A stretch of 64,000 nt of DNA from Anastrepha obliqua (taxonomy: Eukaryota; Arthropoda; Insecta; Diptera; Tephritidae). The stretch is from assembly GCF_027943255.1 (NCBI RefSeq), contig NC_072893.1, positions 91,085,784 to 91,149,783 on the forward strand. The letters are read 5' to 3'. Every line of letters begins with the position of its first letter. Within the stretch, counting starts at the first letter, position 1. Shown in pieces: positions 12,435-24,760 of the stretch. The notes beneath the pieces were generated by a model that saw only the letters and a list, made by a program, of their open reading frames with translations, did not search any database and had not been told where the DNA came from. Made by a program: the position numbers and the translations under genes.

Positions 12435-13754
12435 CAGGGTGGCTGATGAATTTTGCTACATTAAGAAATTCAAATAACTTTTTTTTTAGTGTATGGAATT
12501 CATTTATTTTTTTTTTTTCAAGTTGAAGGTCATTAAATTTTATTAAATGTAGCTTAACTAGTTTTAAAAATAATTGCATTTAAATGTCCCCCATGCTCGT
12601 TGACACAAGTGCGGCATCTTAGTAAAAAGTTGTTCATTGCTGCTTTGAGAGTTGCGACAGGAATAGCCGCAATTGTTGCCCGAATGGATTGTTTTAGTTC
12701 ATCCAAATTTGTTGGCTTTGTTTTATAAACTTCTTGTTTACATAAACCCCACAAGAAAAAGTCAGGTGCAGTAAGGTCAGGCGACCTGGGGGGGCCAACG
12801 AAATTCGGAGTTTCTTGAAATCAGTTTATTGGGAAATTTTCGTCGCAACTCTGTCATAACAGTCTGGGCTATGTGAGACGTTGCCCCATCTTGTTGAAAC
12901 CACACAGAGTTGAAAGGAATTCTCTTTCGGCGTAGTTCTGGATAGAAAAATTCTTTCAGCATTTTCAAATAACGGTCTCCAGTAACCGTAACGGTGTAAC
13001 CATTTTCTTCAAAAAAATAAGGCCCGACAATACAGCGTGAAGAAACAGCACACCACACTGTCACGCGAAGAGGATGCAATTCCGTCTCGTGGAGTATCTG
13101 TGGGTTAGAAGTACTCCATATTCGACAATTTTGTTTGTTCACATTGCCGTTTAAATCGAAATGGGCCTCATCAGACATGAAAAGGCAGTTTAACATGTTT
13201 TGGTCTTTTTCCACCATTTGCAGGATCTTCTGGCAAAATTCCAAGCGAATCGGCAAGTCTGCTGCATTCAGTTTGTTAACCATTTGAATTTTGTAGGGAA
13301 ATAAGTCTAAATCTTTGTGCATTATTGTTTGCAAAGACTGTCGGCTGACACCAAGTTGAGCAGATAAGCTTCTTGTTGAAACCCTTGGATTGCTTTGTAT
13401 AGCTGCAGGTACAGCAGCGATCGTTTCCTCCGTCCGAACTGGTGGGTTTCGATGATAAGGCCTTCTTGCGACTGTTCCTTGCTCAGCAAAATTATTCACC
13501 AGTCTCATTATGGTCCATCTGCTCGGGGGATCACCGCCAAACATCCGCCTGTACTCTCTCTGTACCAAAACTACGGACTCCAGTGCGTGATAGCGGCGGA
13601 CTATCCAAATTCTGGTTTGCGTGTCCCAGTTATCCATTTTAATAAATTTTAAAGATCAATCTGCAAATTAAAACAAAAATGGAACAGATAACTTAAAAAG
13701 AAAAAAAAGTTATTCAACTTTTTTTTGGTAGCGGCTTTCATCAGCCACCCTGTA
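12435..13754 (-). mobile_element. rosa-like DD41D Tc1/mariner element, nearly complete
   Basis: The ends share CAGGGTGGCTGATGAA in inverted orientation, then diverge, with a further short match; both are flanked by TA. The 1320-bp element encodes a transposase on the - strand (see the pseudogene entry). The spacing of 41 residues between the second and third catalytic Asp defines the DD41D group, for which rosa from the tephritid Ceratitis rosa is the named example. It is inserted into an older Tc1-like element. Confidence 0.9.
12554..13637 (-). pseudogene. DD41D transposase broken by one extra base in a homopolymer
   Basis: The protein starts MDNWDTQTRIWIVRRYHALE and keeps the N-terminal helix-turn-helix region (FGGDPPSRWTIMRLVNNF) typical of this group. 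The first catalytic Asp is in LFMSDEAHFDLNG and the second in WFQQDGATSH. At 12787-12793 the + strand has seven G where six would keep frame. The - strand frame therefore jumps just after RWPP and ends at a stop, while the next frame continues with SPDLTAPDFFLWG, which holds the third Asp, to IIFKTS. Removing this one base from consideration, the reading is continuous over about 360 residues. A sequencing slip in the homopolymer is as likely as a true mutation. Confidence 0.85.
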
Positions 13755-14335
13755 TAATCGAACATTTTTGGCATGACATGAAACGAAAATAACACAGCAT
13801 AAATCAAAAAATTAGACGGAGTTGAAAAATATTCTGAAGAAAGTATGGGTGAAGGATATTTCCGGCCAGGTATTACAAAATCTTATCTCGTCAATGCCTG
13901 CCCGATGAAGCTAAGCATTTGTTAACAAAAAAGGCCTGACGTTTCTTTACTCAAGGATTTCGAGTGAATTTTGCTGCATATATCGAGGTTCCTGGATTGA
14001 TAGTGTACGCGGTGACAGCCCTTACATCTTTCAGCAAGACTCTGTTGCTTCACACAAAGCGATGGTGGCATAAGATTGGATGGCCGAAAATTTCCATGAG
14101 CGACTAACACCGAACTTATGGCCTCCTAACTCCCCAGACCTTAATCCACTGGACTACTACATATGGGGCGTAGTTGAACGTGAAACCAATAAACATTCTC
14201 ATAACACCATTTCTTCTCTGAAGGTTGCAATTAATGCCGTAATGGTCAATATGAATATAAATGGACAATAAGTAGCATTTTATCTTGGCACGAAATCATT
14301 TCCGGACCCGGATCAATGAGGTTATTGTAGCCAAT
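13755..14335 (+). mobile_element. Tc1-like transposon, right part of the split copy
   Basis: About 14005-14050 reads GDSPYIFQQDSVASHKAMVA with the second catalytic Asp. It is followed after a stop by WMAENFHERLTPNLWPPNSP and DLNPLDYYIWGVVERETN (third acidic position at LDYY). These are the Tc1-like catalytic blocks and C-terminus, ending at 14271. Together with 11890-12434 this makes one old copy interrupted by the DD41D element. Confidence 0.75.
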
Positions 14336-16139
14336 TGAAAGTTTATTGAATGATTTGATGAATATATTATATATAATAAGTTGACGCTGTGTAAAAATTC
14401 GTGAAGCTTCTATAAATTTTGATCAAAACAAAAGCTAATTAGTTTTACTATCAAGTCGTTCTCAAATACCGTTCGCACCCTGCGTGTGGAAAACTACTCA
14501 TTCTTCTAAATTAACTAGAAGCGAAGCACCTCGTTCCAAGTGAATTTCTCTGCAGGGTTGTATTGCTACATACTAATACTTACATATATATGTATGTACA
14601 CTACAAATCAGGAATTGTGCGCTCTGCTTTTATTATAATTCAAAGTAAACTCATTTGCGCAACAATAGAGCCCTTCAATAAATACATTTGCAATTTTTCA
14701 CCGCATAACGCGGCAAATGTACTCAGTGTGTTACTACTCGCATTCGCCTTAGCAACCTATGTACCATATACATATACTCTGCTCCATCTTGCAGCTGGCG
14801 CTCTACTCTGCGTCACAAGGTATTCATGCGTCTCAATGAGGTATGCCTAACGTAAGAGTGAGTGTAGATGAGCTAATGTATGTATGTGTGCCACACTCCA
14901 CCGCATATAAAAATCCCATTTTATTGTGATTGAATTTTGTTTGTTTCGTTTTTGCTAATATACATTTGTCGTTTTGTCGGTTGGCCAGTTGCTAGGCGCT
15001 TGCCACTACCATTACGACTGTTATTGCCATTGTAGACCAGGCTGCTGCTGCCACCATTACAAACACCATTGTTATTGTCGTTGACATTTCTATTTCTTTA
15101 TTGAAAATAAAATTAAATGTTCAAGTGTATGCCCTCGCAATGCCAAAAATTTGTTGCCAACACATGGAACTGTGGAGAACGAGGACCCGAGGCGAGCGAG
15201 AGAATAAGTTCCTGTGATCGCCGTGTTATAGCAAGTCAAATGGTTATACCAAATCGGACTGCTCATACAAAGGTTTCAAAGCAAACAAACTGATATACAA
15301 GCAAAAATAAATAAATAAATGAGCGGAAGGATTTATGCATGTATGCGTACGTGTATGGGTATATGAATATAGTATAACAGTAAAGTGTATGCTTGCTGTG
15401 CTTCTTCACAAATCTGCCTGGCACTTTATCACCTTCCTTCTGAGCTATTTGTACGATTGCCGACACATCGTAGCTGTTTGTTATATTTTCCTTGTATCCA
15501 GTATACATACATGTATCTTTTTGTGGGTAAATGTGTCCTTTGGGGTATGCAAAAATGTTGTTGATTTGTATCGAAGCGCTTCTATCAACAAATGAACACA
15601 GACAAGCAACGGGCATGCTTGCATCAATTGTAAGGAGTAGAAAAGTACATTTCTATGTGCAAACGTATTGAATGAAAAAAATATATTAATTTCGTGCGAA
15701 CGTAACGACAGTGAGATGAGTACCATTTCCTATTTTATTTTGCCATGGAGACAGACATACATATGTACATATACTATACTACATATGTATATGCGTTCTA
15801 GCAGCATTCATCAGCACATTAAAATTTGATTTTTTGACAAATATTTCATTCTTTATTTATTGCTTCATTGTCTCACTTAGAATCATCTGGCTTTGCTATG
15901 TCACGTGCGTGTAGAAGTGTGTCTCCTCTTCAGGTTAAATAAGAAAAAGAGTTTTGCAATAAATTTCGGTTTGAAGTGAGTAAGAAATTTCTATTGAACT
16001 GTCACACACAACCAAACTTAAGATACATGAAATGTAAGGTGTTTTCCTAAGAGTTTGAGAACTTAAAATACAATATAAAAGAGAAATATTGTGGAAATGC
16101 ATTTTTTATTCTAATTGTGTAGATAATTTTATGGCATTT
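14336..16139. other. AT-rich spacer
   Basis: No gene recognised. It contains TATG/CATA short repeats (14580-14600, 15755-15795) and GCTGCTGCTGCC and ATTACCATTG-like runs near 15005-15080. Opposite-strand frames at 15263-15616 and 15335-15595 overlap one another and show no family motif. Confidence 0.45.
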
Positions 16140-16560
16140 ATTTTCTGAATATGATATGTCCGCCGTGGTCCATTCATGGTCCATTCGAACAGTCCAAATT
16201 TAACTAATTTTTTAAATAAATCTGGCCGTATGACGTCAATACTGGCTTTAACATTGCAATAAATCAATTGTTAATAAATCTATCGGGTGCTGTATGGCAA
16301 GTTGCACTGTCTTGTTGGAACCAAATGTCCTCATTTAGCTGATAAATTTTTGGAAACAAAAACTCTGTCAGCATGGCTCGATAGGGTTCGTCATTCACCG
16401 GGAGGGCAGCTCCTTCCTCGTTTCGAAAGAAATAAGGACCTATGATGGCGCCAGTGCTCTATGAACTACGCAAACAGATTTTTTTTTTTTTTTTTTGGTT
16501 TAAAGCAAATTTCCACAATTTCGAAGCGTTGTTCTGGCGTTAACCGATTCATAATTACTT
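16140..16560 (-). mobile_element. DD41D transposase remnant with internal deletion
   Basis: On the - strand, MNRLTPEQRFEIVEICFK (from about 16552) is the N-terminus of a DD41D transposase. It joins after a T-rich junction (a run of about 16 T at 16482-16497) to GPYFFRNEEGAALPVNDEPY, RAMLTEFLFPKIYQL and then IWFQQDSATCHTA, which holds the second Asp. The sequence decays before the third Asp. N-terminus and catalytic middle are brought together by loss of roughly 150 residues. TIRs not identified. Confidence 0.75.
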
Positions 16561-18807
16561 GCCAAACCTTACTGAACAGAAATGTCAACACAATTTACCA
16601 GTTACTGAAACAACCGATACAAATCTAATAAATGACAGATTATATCTATTTTGAGTAAAAATCATGAAGCTTTTAAAGAGAAGAACAAGAAAGACTGGAT
16701 ACAATGCTTGTTTCCACTAACACATTCGAAATTACATGAATTGTTTTGATATTTTGGAGCAGTTTGAGAAATTACAATTCAAATTTTTTAATAAATAATT
16801 ATTTCTTGGTATCAGGGCAGCTAATACCCGCATTTGTTGCCTGCGGTCCATATTTTACTCACAAAACTATCCAGTAAGCAAATCAGCTGTTCACTAATTC
16901 GCGTAACAACCGTCTATTACAATCGAGTTACCCCGATTAACGCCGTCGTCTAGGCTATAAGAATGGAAAACTTTACATTGGTGGTTGAAATTGGTTTTTT
17001 CTCCAAAATATTCTTCATGATGAACAATACATTTTTGACGTGATAACGTCTTATAATTCGATTTAACAGGCTGCACGCACGAAAAAATGTGTCGTTACCT
17101 TGCTCATTGCCGTTACCTTGAATGAACTGCAAGCGAAAGCGCGGAACGAACAAAGAAAACGAACGGCAACGTTCGACATCTGGATCTGTCCTACTTGAGT
17201 GAGCATATATATGTATGTATATGCGCATTTGTATATAAATCCACATACTTGTATTTGCATATGCCTTCTTCTTGTGTGCATGGTAATGAACCATTTCTCT
17301 GTTGAGAATAGGACGATGATAGAAAAAGTAGGAAATGAAAGGGAGTGTTTCGAGTGTAAAGTGTCTTGAAAAAGGCAAATCGATGATGATACCTCTTAGT
17401 ATTGTTGACTTATTAACGTCTGATGCACAATCGAAATTGAACATATCTTTCATGAATTTGATAAATGTTTCGTCATTTTTCACGTTTGTGTAAATGTAAC
17501 TTGACGTATTCCATTGCAATTTCATTTACCTCCTCCTCTATATCCATACAAAATATCTATCAAACAAATAAAATTAAAATTTTGTTTTGAAAATTGCAAC
17601 CATTCCATCAATATTTTCGTATGACGTTGTCACGTTAAACTATCGTCAGTAAACCGACATTACAGACAACCTCTTTTTCATTCATTTGAACCAATTTTCG
17701 TAGCATTTTGCCCAGTCGTTTCCAGGGCGTTTTTAAATTGTAAAGGATCCGCCGCAAGCACACTTTTTACCACAAAGTGATCAAGCAAAATCTTATCGGT
17801 GCTCGTCATACTAATGGCCAAGGATACTCAATTATTTCGCGCAAAGCGCCGATCTTTCAGGCACAACAATTGATTTTGATCGATCGGCCTGAATTCAGCA
17901 GTGAACAAATTCATTGTACCTGTGCTGCCAGAGCACGGTGCTTGGCTCACACATCAAAATGCTCTGAGTGCGTTTATGGTAGAGTATGTCAAAATTTTCA
18001 AACATCAGATGGCGCCTGAGAATACTAGAAGTGTCCAAGGAGAGAAATACAAAGAGCAAAACTCGTGCCATGAGAAAGAAGAAGAAACGATTTTTTATCT
18101 AATCGATGTGTTTTGCAGTTCAGTATATATGTATGAATATTGCTTAAAAGGTCTGAGGAAATTCATCAGAGGCACCGAATGGTTTAGAAATATTAACACT
18201 GGTAGGAATAACTAGCAAGCCAAAGTTATGCGCAATTAAAGTTTATTATAGAATTTAAAGGATAATATCGTGCGTAAATGTAGTTTTATACGAGTTTGCG
18301 TGACATTTAGCAACAAAGCGGCAGATGATCCAATATAATAGAGCTCTCCCACTTCCATAATTGCTACAACGCTTTCTTATACTATTTTGGCTGCCAACCG
18401 GTGTAATCTCTCAGAATATTAAATTAAACTCTGGAAGAGCACTTTATTTTAACGTATCTTCTATTGAAAAGGCGAATCAAGTCTGTCTACATCGTGCAGG
18501 CCAACAATAGATGGGCCACATAACTAGGCCTTCAATCAATTCACACTTCCAATAGTACATTAGTCGGTACCACGATGGCCAGCGATTTTGAAGCAGTAAA
18601 CTCATTTGCTGGCGTAACAGTTTGATTGCGATAAAACTGAAATTGTGTAAGTGATATAAGAATAATTCACCACAGCCTTTGCTCGTGTTACTTCATGTCC
18701 ACTTGAACAACGAGTAATTGGAATAATACGTCTGAAATGAGCGGGCTCAATTCTGCTGCCTATGACGTGGCAGCCGAAGATACTCTGACAATTTTGCTTC
18801 GGATGGC
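16561..18807. other. Spacer with unassigned open frames
   Basis: A 191-codon - strand frame (17525-16950) opens MKLQWNTSSYIYTNVKND but includes translated CATATATATG microsatellite and has no known domain. A + strand frame at 17901-18215 is also unrecognised. I see no splice-linked partners for either. The region is treated as non-coding. Confidence 0.35.
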
Positions 18808-19560
18808 CAAACTTTGTTGTTGTTGTTGTAGCTGCAATACTAAACCCTGTCAGTGCAATGTAAATCACCGGTCATCTTCGTCTAGCTCATCTAACGGTAG
18901 GCTCAGAAAACTTGCTGTTTCGATAGGTTGGGTCTAGAGGGAGAGAAGTGTTAGATGAGTGGGTTCGATGGTGCATGTGAAAAGGTGGTTAGTATAGTGC
19001 GGGGTGCCTTCTCATGCTGGTCATATGTTTAGTATGTCGGGGTCAATTCAGGATGGGTATAAAATTAATCTGCTACAATATCCAGAACGCAATTGTGCCA
19101 AGGTTACGCGTGTCTCTCGGGGTAGCTGAAGCTCTTCCTCTGCTATGGGTGGTGGTTGGACTCCAATTACAGCATTGGGGGGTGGGAACTTAAGAAGGTG
19201 GTAAGCATCCCCCGATGAATGTCGTTCATTGCCTGTTTAAACACTGTCCGGCCCAATAGCTGTCGATTCGTTTTGTCCTGGATCTCGTCAGCGTAGTTAA
19301 AGAGGTGCCTCCTGATGTTCTTGAGAGGCGGCTCTGGTTCAAGCAGCATCATTTCTTTGTCTTTGCGCAAGCACTGCCGGCAAGCGCTTTGAGGAGCTTG
19401 TTATGATTTTGGACATTAGTGGTTGTGTGCGCTGAAAAGGAGATCAAACTGTCGAAGGTTACTCCCAAAATTTTGCGGTTGCTTACAGTCGGAGTTGGTG
19501 TGTCGTCGTCTTTGACCTTGAGCTGCAGTTTAACCCCCTTTACCCAGGTGGTAAACTTTG
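18808..19560 (-). mobile_element. Jockey-like LINE, 3' end (copy 1)
   Basis: The - strand is collinear with the better-preserved copy at 38645-39455. It includes the block encoding the LDELDED-like C-terminus and the VRRHLFNYADEIQDKTNRQL segment at about 19250-19320. It ends in a characteristic 3' tail, read on the - strand as GCAGCTACAACAACAACAAC at 18815-18835. 5'-truncated and frameshifted. Confidence 0.8.
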
Positions 19561-19564
19561 TAAT

Positions 19565-19930
19565 AGATCGTCCTTAGTTGGTATCATCGGACCACACACC
19601 AATGGTAGTGGGAAAACTTGGGATGCGCATGAGGCTTCCTACTAATGGCTTCTACCGCAACTGCGGGTACAAGAAGGAAATGTAGAGTGTTGAACACTTT
19701 CTCCGGCACTGTCCCGCTCTTGCTAGAACGGGACGTAACTGTCTAAACTTCTACTTCTTCGGATCTCTGCCAGGCATGAAATCCGCAGGCGCCCTTAATA
19801 CTTCATCGTTTTTTAGAGAGACGAAATGGTTTCACTACGTTAGGCATTTGAGAGCGACGTGAGCAAGTGATGTCACAATGGGATTCAAGAAATTAGTGGG
19901 ACCCTCTACAATCACTGCAGCCTAACCGAA
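19565..19930 (+). mobile_element. LINE C-terminal fragment with zinc-knuckle-like motif
   Basis: The + strand frame reads MRLPTNGFYRNCGYKKEM, a stop, then SVEHFLRHCPALARTGRN and FFGSLPGMKS. The spacing C-x(2)-C (first Cys changed here to Tyr-Arg-Asn-Cys), then H-x(4)-C before PAL, is the C-terminal motif of many R1, I and jockey-group LINEs. It abuts a jockey-like copy in the opposite orientation. The end near 19930 reads CCTAACCGAACCTAA. Confidence 0.65.
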
Positions 19931-20034
19931 CCTAATGTAGAGTCAGCCATATAATATTTTATCCCATAATTATAATTGAATCAAATTAGAACTTAAAAAA
20001 TACCCTTAAACTATATATAATATTCGCTTACATC

Positions 20035-20205
20035 ATTCTTTGGATGTTTCGCCGAGCTCCTCTTCTTATTTATAGTGTGTGTCTTGATGGTTTCCACAAA
20101 TAGGGAGACCCACAGTTTTATGTCGCCTCCGAACGGCACATGCTTTTTTATGAATGGTAGTCATGCAACAACCGATTTGGCTACAGCGGTCATAACTACA
20201 TAGTG
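20035..20205 (-). repeat. tRNA-derived SINE, partial
   Basis: The - strand tail blocks match the 6825 copy: the CGAGCTCC / GTGTGTGTCTTGATGG / CACAAATAGGGAGAC series near 20053-20110 and the CGCCTCCGAACGGCA block at 20123. The body up to the box B region is deleted. A head trace (GCTGTAGCCAAATCGGTTG) lies at 20180-20200. Confidence 0.6.
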
Positions 20206-21048
20206 AATTTAATTTAAGCCTCAAAAGATTAAGGGGCGTTTATACTTTTCAAATTTTAAAATAAAATAATTTTGTAATGTCCTACTGTGCGACTATTATA
20301 GACGTATGTGTGACCATCACAAACTGGCAATTTAACAAGTTTTTTTATTGAATTCATTTATGATGGTTTTTGAAGATTTAATTTAATTTCCTTTTTCGCA
20401 CAATATTTATTTATTTATTTAAGTTTAGAAGTTTTAAAATTTTGGCTTCAATTACTTCGTAACTTCTTACACCGAGAATATGGCTCGTACTTTTACTTGA
20501 ATTTTACTACTTTATTCTCTCCTGAAAAACATAGTTATGTTTTCTTCTATAAACGTCTTTTCTTCCAATTTAATGACTCGACCACTGCGGCAACCAAATT
20601 ATAGTCAATAAATTTAATGCCACAATTTGCAAATAAATTAACTGGTTGTGATAGTTGTAAGTCTTAAGCTATGCAAAACTTCTTATAAAAGCTCGAAGCG
20701 TCACAAAAAATAATTGAAAATGAATGATTAAATGGATTAAGGTTTGAATGGTCAGATTTTTTTGTAATGAAATTTTTTTTTTTAAAGCCTATTGGATTGC
20801 TCGTTGACTATTTAAATGGCTAGCAAACGTGCACGTGTCAGCAATTACTAGCAATTTTACTATAATAAATATGTATGTATGTATTTATACATACAGGGTG
20901 AGCGATTGGCTGGTCAGTTTTAAATAACATATTATTTTGACTCAGATAGCTATTTCGCGTTCAAAGAAGATGCACTTGAATACTTAATACCATATATCCG
21001 CGACTCGAAATGCATCGCTTTATGCTTGAACAACTTTTCGAAATATAT
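20206..21048. other. AT-rich spacer with an unpaired transposon-like terminus
   Basis: At 20895 the sequence TACAGGGTGAGCGATTGGCT looks like a Tc1/mariner end (CAGGG after TA). No inverted partner was found within the following 3 kb, apart from the element at 21049-22197, which has its own ends. The rest is featureless. Confidence 0.4.
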
Positions 21049-22197
21049 ATGTGACCTGGTCTACGAAAAGGTACCTTACGTGCGAAAACAAGTTTTCGAG
21101 AAAACAGCAGTTAAAGTTTAAACTTCTAAAAACCCTTGTAACTTTTTTAAATATTAATATTTTTCAATCCGGTTTGGCTTATTTTCTTCAGCATAGATCA
21201 CAGTATCAATAAAAGCACAGAAGCAGTGAAAAACATTTAAAAAATAAGTTAGCTTTTGTACCGACATCCATGCCAAAAAAAAGTTATAAGACCCGGTGAA
21301 AAAATTTTTCGAAGTACTGTACTATTCTTTTCCTTCACTCTGAAAAACCTTTTAATAAACTCGTCAAAAAATCAAAGACCCTAAAAATCCTCGACTAAAA
21401 AATTTCAAACGAATCCGATGAATTTTGAGTTTCGAAAACCATATTGGATCCATCATTTAGAATCTTTTAAATTTGATATTGGATTCGCAATTAGCGACAC
21501 CAAAAACCCCAAGGTAACGAGTTTAGAAAGAATTCGATGAATTTTTTAAAATTTGTCCGCCATATTGGATCAGCTATTTTGGTTTTTTTAAATCTCACAA
21601 CAGATTCGTAATCAGCGACCTCCAAAACCCCCGTGTATTGAACCTTAAGAGGATCCGTTAAATTTAAAAAAACATGTCCGGCATATTGGATTCGCCATTT
21701 TGATTTTAAATAATCTCACTTCATATTCATATTCAGCGACCTCGCAAACCCCGGAATAACAGTTTTTAAATATTTTAATTAACTTTTGATGTTGAAGCAA
21801 TGCCACAATTCGTGACAAAAATTTTGAAAAATCCTTAAAAACCACCATTTATAAAGTTGTGAATACATTTTTTGTAACAAATTTTTTGAAAACAGACTGC
21901 AGTATCGTATTCATTACACCTCAGGAATGGTTCAGTTTTTAATTTGTCCAGGAATGGTTCAGTTTTTAATTTGCACAAATTATTGTCTTCGTTATTCTAA
22001 TTTGAATCATAACAAAAAAATCAGTCTTTTTCGTATTTGTACTCTTCCTTTTTTTTACTTTTAACAAACTTTTAAACAAATTATGACTTTCTGGTTTTCA
22101 CCATTTTAATGAGCCTTTCACACACTATTCGAATCAACAAAAAAATGAAAAATGATTTTTTGACACGTAAGGTTCCTTTTCATAGACCAGGTCACAT
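21049..22197. mobile_element. Non-coding TIR element with internal diverged direct repeats
   Basis: The left end reads ATGTGACCTGGTCTACGAAA and continues as AGGTACCTTACGTG. The right end (22160-22197) is its inverted complement with about three mismatches over roughly 35 bp. Both sides are flanked by TATA. There is no transposase. Inside, from about 21425 to 21760, three diverged units of roughly 115 bp repeat the series ATATTGGATC, then ATTCGTAATCAGCGACCTC, then CAAAACCCC. The superfamily is not identified. Confidence 0.75.
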
Positions 22198-24085
22198 ATA
22201 AAAAACTTATTGCCAAAGCAAAGGGTACATTCCCAGAACATTTCAAAAGCAATATTTTGGTAGAGATGATGCACAAAGCTCGTCTCTTATAAGTAAATTT
22301 ATAAAAAAAATTTGATCATATAACATTTCAATTGACAATTCAAGCTAAGCTTGCAACCGCTCTTACAGCTGTTTCCAATAGTATGAGCATAAAGCCAAGA
22401 AAATCAACTCTCCATAAACCTCATTAACTCAACATGAGCCACACTAATCTGAGCAGAATTCTGCATAAATAAGAAGCTCAGCTTATTCCAAATCAATTCA
22501 GAAATCGAAGCCATTTCTAAAGATAAACCACTCGCTTCGATATCACGACAGTCGGTTCTACGTTAGTGGCTAATTTTTCTTTAAAAAGTAAATTTAAAAC
22601 AACTTTATGTTCAGTGAGATGCGCTCACCAATTTTTTGGACAGCACATTGGATTCAGGCATTTAAATATACAGATTGTGTTCAGCTATTGTGGAAATCCC
22701 GACCGGAATCATCGACCGGAATCATCGGAAATATGCTGAAAAGTGGACTAACAAGATGGCCTACGCAGGGAGAGTCGTAGCAGCCATAATTAATTCGAAA
22801 GTTTATCTCTTCTAATTAGTTAAAAGTCGTTAAAAACTAACGGTACCCTTTTATGTCATTGAAAAAAGAAAGCCGATTACCCACCCTTTACAAATATAAA
22901 TACGCTATACACAAGCACACAATATATCACTTGCTCTAACACACAAATATACAAAATCAAAATTTCTAACCTTTGTGTCAAGTAATTAATTTCTCACAAT
23001 TTGAAATCACGAAAACTTGAGAATTTATCAATTTTCCAATCTTAAATGGAACTAATATCCGGTCAGTTCATACACCTATACAACAATCAAACATTTGAGT
23101 GCTGTGCAGGTATTTGAAACAAGAGCTCAAATCAAGTTAGTTAAAATTTTTAACTTCAGTTTTTCTTATTTATATACCAACATATAATTTTGAAAGCTTA
23201 AATTCTTACTCAACGGTACTGAGTCACATTTAATTTATTAACGCTCAATTTTGTGATAAAATGGTAGAAATTAATTGCCATATATTATCTGCATTTTTAG
23301 TTTTCTGTGATATATACAAAACATGACTTATGTCATTTTGGCTATTAACTAGATATCCATACTCATATGCAAAGACACTACTATGGAAGCATGTGTGCGG
23401 ATGTATGTACTTGCAGAGATGCTGTCTGTGTGCATTTTGGAATTACCAGTTCATATTGCCATTTCAAACTTGTTGCTTTTCTCATCTCCGTTTATTAACT
23501 GTACTTAATTAGCTGTTGTACTCGTTTTACTGATTCACACACACACACATACTTAGATGAGTAGAAACACAAGCATTGTACACAACCGCGCCCAGAACGT
23601 TAATAGAAAACTAACATCCTCTTGTACAACGTTTTTCAGTGCTTTGCGGATATACACCCGCTTTCATTGTGCTGTTCTTAATTTTGGAAATTTAATATAG
23701 CAATAATTGTCTAAGTTATTTGTTGGAAATTTGCAATCAAGCATTCGTTTGATTATTTGTGCATTAAGAAATTTCTTAGCTCATATTTCAGATTTTGGGT
23801 TTAATTTCACGTGATATTATTAATTAATGCCGGGAAACAGCTAGTCAACCACTAAATGGGCTACTAAAGTCTATACTAATATAATAATATCCACACACGA
23901 ACTCCAGATAGAGCTCAGAGATTGAACGCACACATCATGGCCGTCATTTGTTTCATTAGCTTTGTGAGAATTGCCGAGCATAGGGAAGACGAATGAAAAT
24001 GAAGCGGATGGTATGTATGGCTAATTTAATATTTATTTTGGATTGAAAGATCTGAGAGAAGAGACTGTTTATATATCCCTATTTC
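22198..24085. other. AT-rich spacer
   Basis: No gene or transposon family recognised. A 20-bp tandem (GACCGGAATCATC repeated) sits at about 22700-22725. A CACACACACACA run is at 23537-23549. Confidence 0.45.
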
Positions 24086-24760
24086 CGTTTGCTTTTTGAA
24101 CCACCTATTTTTTTGAGAATGGTAACACAAATGACATGTCAAATGTGTTCATAATATACCCAAAGGTTTGACATTTACGAAATGGGACGCTATACGCTTG
24201 AACAAAATTGGGAAATATTGAAAACCTATTTCCAAAGTGGTGAGTCTTCTTCTTCTTCCACGGTTACAGTAAATGGCGAGCGTTACTGTGACATGCTCAA
24301 CGAGTTTTTGTTTCCAAAAATTAAAGAGGATGACATGGACGACATTTGGTTTCAACAGGAGGGTGCAAATTGTCACACTGCCAAAGTTACACTCGAACTT
24401 TTGGCTACCGTTTTTGAAAACCAAATAATCAGCCGAAATTCCGATATCAATTGGCCGCCTTGGAGCTGTGATTTAAGCCCGTTGGACTATTTTTTGTGGG
24501 GAGCCGTTAAGGACAAATGCTATGCGAACCATCTAGAGACGATTGATGCTTTAAAACACGAAATCGAAGTTGCCATTCATGAAATTGAAGCCCAAACAAT
24601 AGAAAATGTGCTTAAAAATTGGGTTGATCGAATGGCCTACTGTAAAGCCAGCCGTGGCAGTCATTTGAACGATATTATTTTTCATCCATAAATGACAATG
24701 TTCAATCTTCAAAATATAAAAAAACAGTTTGAAAAAATAAACTTCCACCAAGATACGATG
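24086..24760 (+). mobile_element. DD41D element, internal-deletion derivative with one open frame
   Basis: A single 169-codon frame (24182-24691) fuses the N-terminus MGRYTLEQNWEILKTYFQSG directly to the second half (TVTVNGERYCDMLNEFLFPK) of a DD41D transposase through a TCTTCTTCTTC junction. The helix-turn-helix and the first catalytic Asp are lost. The second acidic residue is changed from Asp to Glu (WFQQEGANCH). The third (SPLDYFLWG) is exactly 41 residues on. The C-terminus GSHLNDIIFHP is intact. Outer element limits are approximate; I could not pair the ends. Confidence 0.8.

Noticed and set aside
16950..17525. 191-codon - strand frame as a host gene
   Set aside because: Part of it is translated TATA/CATA microsatellite, no domain or splice-linked partner is visible, and a frame this long is not improbable in 64 kb searched six ways.
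17777..18215. Overlapping + strand frames at 17777-18019 and 17901-18215 as a retroelement remnant
   Set aside because: No protease, reverse transcriptase or gag motif could be read in any frame.
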